Part shown: positions 56,635-64,000 of the stretch, piece by piece
How positions within the stretch are numbered: position 1 is the stretch's first letter
How the letters are laid out: each line of letters opens with the position of its first letter
From: Saccharum officinarum
Lineage: Eukaryota > Streptophyta > Magnoliopsida > Poales > Poaceae
DNA length: 64,000 bases
Direction: 5' to 3'
NCBI GenBank assembly: GCA_020631735.1
Contig: CM036197.1
Coordinates: 47,725,880-47,789,879, forward strand
Position numbers and translations under genes: made by a program
The notes under the pieces: generated by a model
Databases searched by the model: none
What the model was told of the DNA's origin: nothing
What the model saw: only the letters and a program-made list of their open reading frames with translations

Positions 56635-57614
56635 CCTAATCGAACGGACAGGAAATGGAGGAGACGTGGCTCGCTGAGGAGTGTTTTTGGTATACAGCCA
56701 TAAAGATAATAGTTAGATACTAAGACTGAAGTGAATGTGCTTTTTGTGCGTGATCTTGTTATTGTTGGTATCATGAAACAAATAACCGGCAGACCTGAAG
56801 ACGCTGCTTTTTCCTTTTCTTTCCTGTATGAAGTCGTGCGCACCACCGTGAGCTTTGGACCAACCTGCCATGCTCAAGTTCTTACATCTACAGAAATTCA
56901 GTCAGTAACATCTACCTGTAGCATTTGCACGAGCCTCTCTGCCTCCTGAACCGTGCTTTTGCATCATAAGTTCCATGTGATAATTAAAACTCTGAATGTT
57001 CAGACTTCAAAGTTCAGAGTATGCGATATTTTTTTATCAAAGAATATGCGAATTTAATCTACACTCACATATATAAATATTTTGGATTTCTTGGGTGAAA
57101 CCTTTGCAAACAAAGCCCTTTTCTGGACTTTGGCATGGTTGCAAGGTGAAGCTCCGAATAATTTAGCCCCAAGCATCTTCTCTCAATCCCAAAAAAGAAG
57201 CCACGTACTATTAAAGATGCACTGAACAATGATGCTAGGATCTATGATCTCAAAATAGGAGACATAACGTCAGGCCAACAACTGCTAGGCCTAGGCCTTA
57301 ACTCTTCCCCTTTAGTATTATAAATTAATGTAGTTCTCTGCTTAAAAAAGCATTGTAAACACTAAACAACATTAGAAAATTACATGAGATCAATGAAAAG
57401 AACCCCATAGCTATCCAAACGAACAATATGACTTATTAGATAAGCAATAAATGAAAATGTTGCAAAGCATCACTATCTGATAATAAGAACGACTGAAAGT
57501 CAGAAGAACAAAATATATTTGCATCCTAATCATCGATGTGCTGCAGCAGCAGCATCCATTTTCAGCATCAGTCTCCAGTTCTTCAAGTCTAGTTTCATAG
57601 ACTCTCTTTGACTG
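56635..57614. other. Unannotated stretch between two retroelements
   Basis: No gene can be supported. A minus-strand frame at 57530-57614 (RLEELETDAENG) could be the end of an exon cut by the Sirevirus LTR at 57615, but I recognise no family. Confidence 0.4.
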
Positions 57615-59474
57615 TGAAGGACCAAAAACGGCGACCAGAGGGGGGTGAATGGGAGCCGTAAAATTTCTTTCGAAATATTTGGCCGCTGTCCCAAAATCAC
57701 CGTCAAGCACAAGCAAGTTCCCGAACTAAGATACCCAAGCCAACTAGTGACGAGAGTACCTAGAAAAATTCCTCGGAACGGTAGAAATCCAACGCTACAG
57801 ACGCAACACGATTCGGAGCTCAAATGACTAAACTGCAGGCGAAACAAGAAATCATGGCTGGATAAAAATGGACAGAAAATCACCTAAAAAAGTATTCATC
57901 GCAGAACAGAGTGAGAAGCTACAGGCACTAGTTTCGATCGATGGCTTACTGCAGCACCTGGGCCGAGCAGATGCTCACTGGAGCCCGAGACAAAACTTGT
58001 AAACGAACTGTAGAACCTGGTGCCCGACTCCCTCTGTACCAGATCGCACGAACCACCGAAGCAAGCAAATCAGGCTCATGGGCAGACTACGTGCTACCTG
58101 GATCCCAACACCGGCGTCAGAAGCAAGCAAGCAAAGGTCCGCACGCCAACTGCTGAAAAACGCACTCACACAGAGAGGGGACGAGCAGCAAGGCCTGACC
58201 TCGCACGAACACAACGAACAGTCAGTGGCCACGCACGAGCAACAAGAGAACGAGCGGTGGACTGGCAGGCAGCAGAAGGACTGCTGGATGAGCACACGAA
58301 GGTGCCTCGGCACTCACGCCCCTTGCTCAACCGATCTGGCGCACAGCTTGACTCCCCTGCCAAACAAACAAGCAGCCAGGCTGCTAGCCACGATCAGAGC
58401 ATGGGACAGCACTACGAACAGAAGAAAGCTAGCTTAAAAATTCAATGAAAACTCCGTTAAATCAACAGCTCTTGAGCCCAAAATTTACACAGAACAAATT
58501 CAACAAGCTACGAACCTAATTTCCTAAAATCATCGCCTGAGATTTACTCAAACTCCGGGAAAAATAGATCATAGCCAAGCACGAAAATGGGGGAAAAATG
58601 AACAACACATAGAACGAAAATCACAGCTTCATTTGATGAATCCCAGAGGACACAAGGAGGATTTAGACCTCCTTTTCCACTCCAAATCACAGCATAAAAC
58701 CACAAATTCTTAGATTTTTTACCTCTCTCAAGAAACACTAGAAAACCTAACCCTAGGGAGAAGGGGGAAATAAGAGTGGGAGAGAGGTGGGGAGGCAAGG
58801 GGGCTGCCATCCTCTGTTTAACAGGGCTATTTTACATTCCTCTAAATGCCCCTGGATACATAAGAGCTAAACCAATAAGTCCAAGGGCGTAGAGGTCCAA
58901 CCCGGTCTTCATGTTAATCCGACGGCCACCGCGCCTCTTCACCGGTAGCTTCACCTCGACGCGAACTCCCCGATGCCGCCACGTGCCGTCCATTCCTCCT
59001 CGGAACCTCCGCCCGGGTTTTGAGGCCCAAACCCGTAAACCCGCCTCCGATGGTTTTGATGCCCAAACCATCAAACCGCTCCGCGAGTAGCGTACTCCAT
59101 ATGCGTCCCCCGCCATCCGACGCGTGTCACCTCCACGGTCAACACGGTCACTCCCATATCTTCTCGCGCTTGTCGATGTCCCAAGTGTCAGCCACCGCGG
59201 CTAGCCACCCGACCTCTGGGTCCCTCGGTCCAAGCCTCACGTCCGTCCTTCACCCCTCCGGTCCATCGGCACAGCACGTCCTCCTTGACCTTCACCTCAC
59301 CGTCGGCTACCGCCTCCGTGCTCCACACCTGCACAACACAGCCAAGAGACATGTCGCACACAAGGCTTTTGATAAGGTAGGGTTAGTCACCACTCAACCT
59401 ACTTCGTAGATCACATTGACAATCACTCATCACAAAACAAACACACAAGAATACTTGTCAACCTTGTGTTCACA
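57615..59474 (-). repeat. 3' LTR of a minus-strand Sirevirus (1,860 bp)
   Basis: Read on the minus strand it starts TGTGAACACAAGG, directly after the purine tract AAGGGAAGAT, and ends GTTTTTGGTCCTTCA, so the ends are TG...CA. The closing part (CCCATTCACCCCCCTCTGGTCGCC) is the typical Sirevirus LTR ending. A GC-rich central part lies at 58900-59400. It belongs to the pol at 60949-63714. Confidence 0.82.
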
Positions 59475-60948
59475 ATCTTCCCTTGATGAGTGCATTGTCA
59501 ACACCAATACATGAACAGCTTGAGCAAAAGAAAAAGAAGAAGAGAAAAACAAGGAGCTCAACCAAATGACCAAAAACCAAAGAAAAGCCAAAACCAGGTC
59601 ATTTGAAATGAGCAAAACTTGATCCTCAAAGACATGGGCAACGGCTCGACGCAACCAAGTAAAACAAAGCTAGCCCTCAAGAAGAGGCAACGGGCTCAAC
59701 ACCACTAGCAACACTCGAAAAGCCGAAAAACTGCTACACCCTCCAGAAGAGGCAAAGGCTCAACACATCTAGCAAAAGCAACTCAAGTGCAACTCCCCTT
59801 GAACAAATGCAATCTCACTCAAATGAATGCATATCTTTTAACTTTGGGTGATTGTGACATTGTGAGTGTGGAAACTTCTCCCCCTTGTTGACATATGCAC
59901 TTATCAAGCTAGAGTCCAAGGATTGCAACTCCCCCTCAAAACATGCTATGAATGCAAAAATGTATAAATGCAGAAGCTTCAAAATTATAGCAAGTAGATT
60001 GAAAAGATGCTCTAGTTGATGCTGTCATGTATATATATGAACAAATACAAGTGCTAGCAAATGCCCAAAGTGATCAAATGAGACGAAATATGGCATTGTA
60101 GCATGTTTGATCAAGTTTGAGCAATTTAAAAGAGAGTTCACCACCAAAAGAGCACATAGCAAATATAGACAGGAGATCAACCTTGTGCTACACATGTATG
60201 CAAAGTGAACTACCCCAAACAAAGTTCACACATCATGTCATGAGATAAACTTGTGATTTGATCAAATTTTCAATCAATTGAATTTTATCAGAGTTATGCA
60301 GCTTATCACCAAAGTTTGTCAAACAAATGTGTGCGGGAGGTTATCGATGTCATCAAAACCTGACTTATCGATCATGTCAAGCCTACGCCAAAAGCAATTA
60401 GAAGCTTAAGACAGTGATCTCGGTATCCATTACAGAGCTCAAGTTCACCATTAAGTGCAATAGGGAGCTGTCTCGATACTCTGACATGGGACAACAAAGA
60501 CCCATTCCGATCTTTTTATACCTTGTTTTTTTAAGTTTTAGCACAAATTCAAGTTTCTCAAGTCAGTGTGTAACTCAAGGTATGAGCCGTAGCAACTAAG
60601 CATATATATGAAGCAGAAAAGGGTTCTCGACACACCTACACATGCTAGTTGCCACAAGTAGTGGTGAACAAGTTTTAAGTTTCTTCAAGTGTTATTCAAG
60701 TTCACAATTAAAAAAATATTTTTAGCTCATATCAAGAGATCAAGTGAGCTTAAGCAAAGCACATCATATATATTCATAACATCCCCAACAAGAACATAGT
60801 GTCAATCTAGCTACTATAAGGATGAAGCTCAAGATGCAATATGATACATGATGATATGATATGCAATTATGATGCAAAAGCAAAATCAAAAACTAAACTA
60901 AAAGGAAAAACTAAAGACTAATGTACAAGAACCAAAAACTTCATTCTT
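59475..60948 (-). other. Sirevirus region between pol and 3' LTR
   Basis: About 1.5 kb without a supported gene. On the minus strand it has several purine tracts (ACAAGGGGGAGAAG near 59880, TTGAGGGGGAGTTG near 59932, AAGGGAAGAT at the LTR), as expected for Sireviruses. Confidence 0.65.
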
Positions 60949-63714
60949 CTAAAAATGCAAACAAACTCCAAGCTCCCCTCGCAAGCGAGCAAACTGGGCT
61001 TGGTCAAGGGGTTTGGTGAAGATATCTGCGAGCTGATTGTGGGTATCAACATGAATAAGGTCAATGTCCCCTTTCTCATAGTGGTCTCGCAAGAAGTGAA
61101 AACGGACCTCTATGTGCTTGGTTTTGGAGTGGAGAACGGGGTTTTCGGCTACACATATGGCACTGGTGCTATCACAGAACAAAGGCACTTGCCTAAACTC
61201 TAAGTCATAGTCTCGCAAAGTAGCAAACATCCAAAGCAACTGGGAACAGCAAGCAGCAGCAACATACTCAGCTTCTGTGGTGGATTGGGCTATAGTGGAC
61301 TGCTTGCGAGAAGACCAAGACATAAGAGAAGACCCAAGAAACTAACAAGTCCCAGAAGTAGACTTCCTCTCAGTACGACAGTCAGCATAATCCACATCAG
61401 AGTAACCGCAAAGATAAAGAGAGGAGGAAGCTGAAAACCAAAGACCAAATTCGGGTGTGAAACGAAGGTACCTCATGATTTGCTTGATGGCTTGACGATG
61501 TGACGTGCGCGGTGAAGACTAAAAGCGTGCCCACAAGCAGACCGCGAACTTGATGTCCGGTCTCGTTTCCGTCAGGTACAGCAATGATCCGATCATGCTT
61601 CGGTACTCCTTCTGGTCCACAGCTTCTCCTTCCTTATCCTCGTCCAGGGCCGTCGTGGTCGACATGGGCGTCGAAAGAGGCTTGGCCTTGCCCATATCAA
61701 ACTTCCTCAGAAGATCCTTGGTGTACTTGCCTTGGTGCACGAATGTTCCTTCACGTGTTTGCTTGATTTGCAGCCCGAGGAAGAATGTCAACTCGCCCAT
61801 CATGCTCATCTCGAATTTCCTGCTCATAGTCTTAGAAAACTTTACAACAAGAGCGTGAGAGGAACCACCAAAAATGATATCATCCACGTAAATCTGAACC
61901 AAAAGTGTGCCAGTGCCTTGCTTGAGGAGAAATAAAGTTTTATCTACGGAACCCATCTTAAAGCCCTTAGCTAGCAAGAAAACATTCAAACGCTCATAAC
62001 AGGCTCTCGGGGCTTATTTCAACCCATACAAGGCTTTGTGGAGTTTGTAAACATGGTTGAAATACTTGGGATTTTCAAAGCCAGGGGGTTGCCTCACATA
62101 CACCTCTTGCTCTATGTGCCCGTTTAAAAAGACGTTCTTCACATCCATTTGATACAGCTTGAACCCTTTCGAAGCTGCATAAGCTAAGAGCATCCTTATA
62201 GCCTCAATACGGGCCACAGGAGCAGGGGTTTCTTCAAAGTCTACTCCCTCTTTCTGACAAAACCTCTGAGCCACTAGCCTAGCCTTGTTCCTCACCACCA
62301 CTCCATCCTCACTTTGCTTGTTCTTGAAAACCCATTTTGTACCTATAGGATGACACTCAGGTGGAGGTGGAACTAAGACTCAGACTTCATTCCTCTCAAA
62401 GTTCTATAACTCCTCGTGCATAGCATTGACCCAATCAGGATCAGAAAGTGCATGTCCAACATTTTATGGCTCGAAATTAGTGACAAAAGTAGAATGAGCG
62501 AAATGTGAGATTTCATATGACCTTGAGCGTGTAACACGCTGACTGATGTCGCCGATCATGGTTTGAGGCGGGTGGCGACGCTGGATGTGCCGAGGGGCTT
62601 CCCTCGAAGATGTTGCCTCCCCCTCAACAGCTATTGGGGCCTCCTCAGGTGCAGCCGACGTAGGCTAAGGAGGTGGCTCGTGCGGACACCATGTAGTGGA
62701 AGAAGATAGATCTGGTCCATGAGCCGAAGTAGTTGTCGCAGACTCGACTAGAACAGTCGAAGAGGTCGGCTCTACATCTTCCCAATCAGCATCTTCCTCA
62801 TTCTCCTCAATGAAGATGCTCTCACCAATCTCCTGATCACCTGCACTTTCAAAGACAGGAATAGAACAAGGCATGGTCTCGTCAAAAGTGACTTCATATG
62901 TCTCTACGACTCGGTTAGTTTGAAGATTAAGTACTCGATATGCATGAGAATGTAAAGCATAACCAAGAAAGACACCATCCGAGGATCGAGACTCAAATTT
63001 ATCTAAATTACTTTTTTTCAGGATGAAACACCTGCATCCAAACACTCGAAAGTGACTCACCTTAGGTAGTTGACCGAATCGCAGCTCATAAGAAGTGTTC
63101 TTCATGAAGGTTCGAAGAAAGATGCGATTGGAAACATGACATGCGGTGTTGATCGCTTCGGCCCAATATCTCCTAGGAGTCCTATGCTCATCGAGCATCA
63201 TCCTGGCCATCTCAACAAGGGTTCGATTCTTGCGCTCAACAACACCATTTTATTGAGGGACATAGAGAGAGGAAAACTGATGCTCGAGGCCCAAAGAAGC
63301 ACAAAACGTTTCAAAATGAGTATTCTTGAATTCTGTGCCATTGTCACTGTGAATCGCTCTCATAGCATTCTTAGGGAACTCATTTTGCAACCGAAGAATC
63401 AAATCTCGAGCATGTGAAAAAGCCTCATCCTTCCCCTCCATGAAAAACACCTAAGAGTAACGAGAAAAATTGTCCATAATCACTAGAACGTACCACTTCC
63501 CACCCTCTAACCGAACCCGACCCGGACCAACTGTGTCCATGTGAAGTAGCTCGCCGAGTTCCTTGGTCATGACTTGATTCACAGGTGAGTGAGAAGTGAC
63601 AACCATCTTCCTGTGACGACAAGGGTGACACACCAAATTCTTCTCAAATTTCAACTTGGGCAATCCTCGAATTAGATCAAGTGAGCTCAACCTAGCTAGT
63701 AAGTCAAAGCTCAA
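60949..63714 (-). pseudogene. Sirevirus copia pol (integrase, RT, RNase H), one frame with many stops
   Basis: The integrase has HMDTVGPGRVR, HSDNGTEFKN and, after a stop, NGVVERKNRT, which gives the D, D and E residues. The reverse transcriptase has [20 protein letters not shown], the YVDD-box IYVDDIIFGG and FFLGLQIKQ. RNase H has EAEYVAAACC and TKHIEVRFHFLRD, and ends ADIFTKPLDQAQFARL. All segments (boundaries 63714, 63450, 63210, 62301, 61989, 61323) lie in one frame, so there is no frameshift over about 2.8 kb. At least nine in-frame stops break it (for example 63451-63453, 63250-63252, 62665-62667, near 62014-62019, near 61519, near 61343). Most replace expected Gln or Trp. The element is dead but recognisable along its length; its gag and 5' LTR lie beyond the window. 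Confidence 0.9.
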
Positions 63715-64000
63715 GTGACCAAGTCTCCTATGTCACTTCCAAAGGTCAGAGGAGGATCCAACCACTAAACATTGAGAAGAGCCAAAGGAATGAGAAAAAT
63801 CAGCTCGAAAGATACAGCCAAAAGGAATAATCTGGCAAATAAGATTTCCCTAAGAGTCAAGAACTCGAGACAAGCCGGTCTTAAAGCACACTTCAAAGCC
63901 ATCTTGAAGGAGTTGCGAAACAGAAAGCAAGTTGAAATGCAAGTTTGAAACCAAAGCAACATCCTTTAAGACAAAACTCTCGTTGACCCGAATGGTCCCA
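63715..64000 (-). pseudogene. Sirevirus pol, upstream part (protease to integrase junction)
   Basis: Minus-strand sequence upstream of the integrase continues the same element, including the GAG-pre-integrase style context before LSFDLLARLSSLDLIRG and CHPCRHRKM (about 63590-63714). Stops are frequent and I cannot identify the protease active site before the window ends. Confidence 0.55.

Noticed and set aside
57411..57716. Minus-strand coiled-coil-like frame next to the Sirevirus LTR
   Set aside because: It spans the LTR boundary, is short and matches no family I know.
58020..58448. Several plus-strand frames of 60-140 residues
   Set aside because: They are antisense to the GC-rich part of a Sirevirus LTR and overlap each other.
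1..64000. CRISPR arrays, bacterial operons, tRNA or rRNA genes
   Set aside because: No regularly spaced identical repeats, no cloverleaf or conserved rRNA stretches seen; the genome style is plant nuclear.

Overview
This is plant nuclear DNA, almost certainly from a large-genome grass; the mix of elements looks panicoid/Andropogoneae-like (sorghum, sugarcane, Miscanthus or maize relatives). The reasons are spliced exons with GT-AG introns, an LRR receptor-like protein gene, Tourist, Stowaway and Ac/Ds-like elements, Sirevirus-type copia elements, gypsy-type LTRs of 3.7-4.7 kb, and a 100-N assembly gap. I see no bacterial, organellar or viral genome features and no tRNA, rRNA or CRISPR. The species is inferred from style only.

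Layout. (1) Positions 1 to about 25,250 hold one decayed Mutator-like element (MULE). It carries a transposase gene, a plant-mobile-domain (PMD) gene in the same orientation, and a convergent GRF-type zinc-finger gene. Three LTR insertions have cut it into four pieces: a solo LTR (1801-4353), a second LTR-like insertion (about 6284-10456) and a complete 12.2 kb LARD-like element (12017-24207) whose two LTRs of about 4.7 kb flank a 2.8 kb region with no coding sequence. (2) 25,447-31,500 holds two nested hAT-type elements, the assembly gap, the 3' end of a Sirevirus and part of a gypsy/Tat-like internal region. (3) 31,530-37,660 is intergenic DNA built from a diverged segmental duplication, many MITEs, and a 2.5 kb terminal-inverted-repeat element carrying a fragment of a U-box/kinase gene. 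(4) 38,056-41,671 is the one apparently intact cellular gene, a three-exon LRR receptor-like protein. (5) 43,248-50,657 is a 1.33 kb tandem duplication of exons of a Canopy/MSAP-like gene on the minus strand; a full-length copia element sits in an intron of one copy only. (6) 50,943-56,445 is another large-LTR gypsy-type element with an internal deletion. (7) 57,615 to the end is a Sirevirus on the minus strand with a complete 3' LTR and a pol frame broken only by stop codons.

How it fits together. Most of the window is nested mobile DNA. Target-site duplications and empty sites in duplicated copies give an order of events: the Stowaway came before the 31.5/33.5 kb duplication, a Tourist MITE and a 742 bp element came after it, and the copia insertion came after the Canopy-exon duplication. 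Many stop codons in the old MULE and Sirevirus genes fall where Gln (CAR) or Trp (TGG) codons are expected, which fits decay by cytosine deamination in methylated DNA. The receptor-like protein is the only gene I would call functional from sequence alone.
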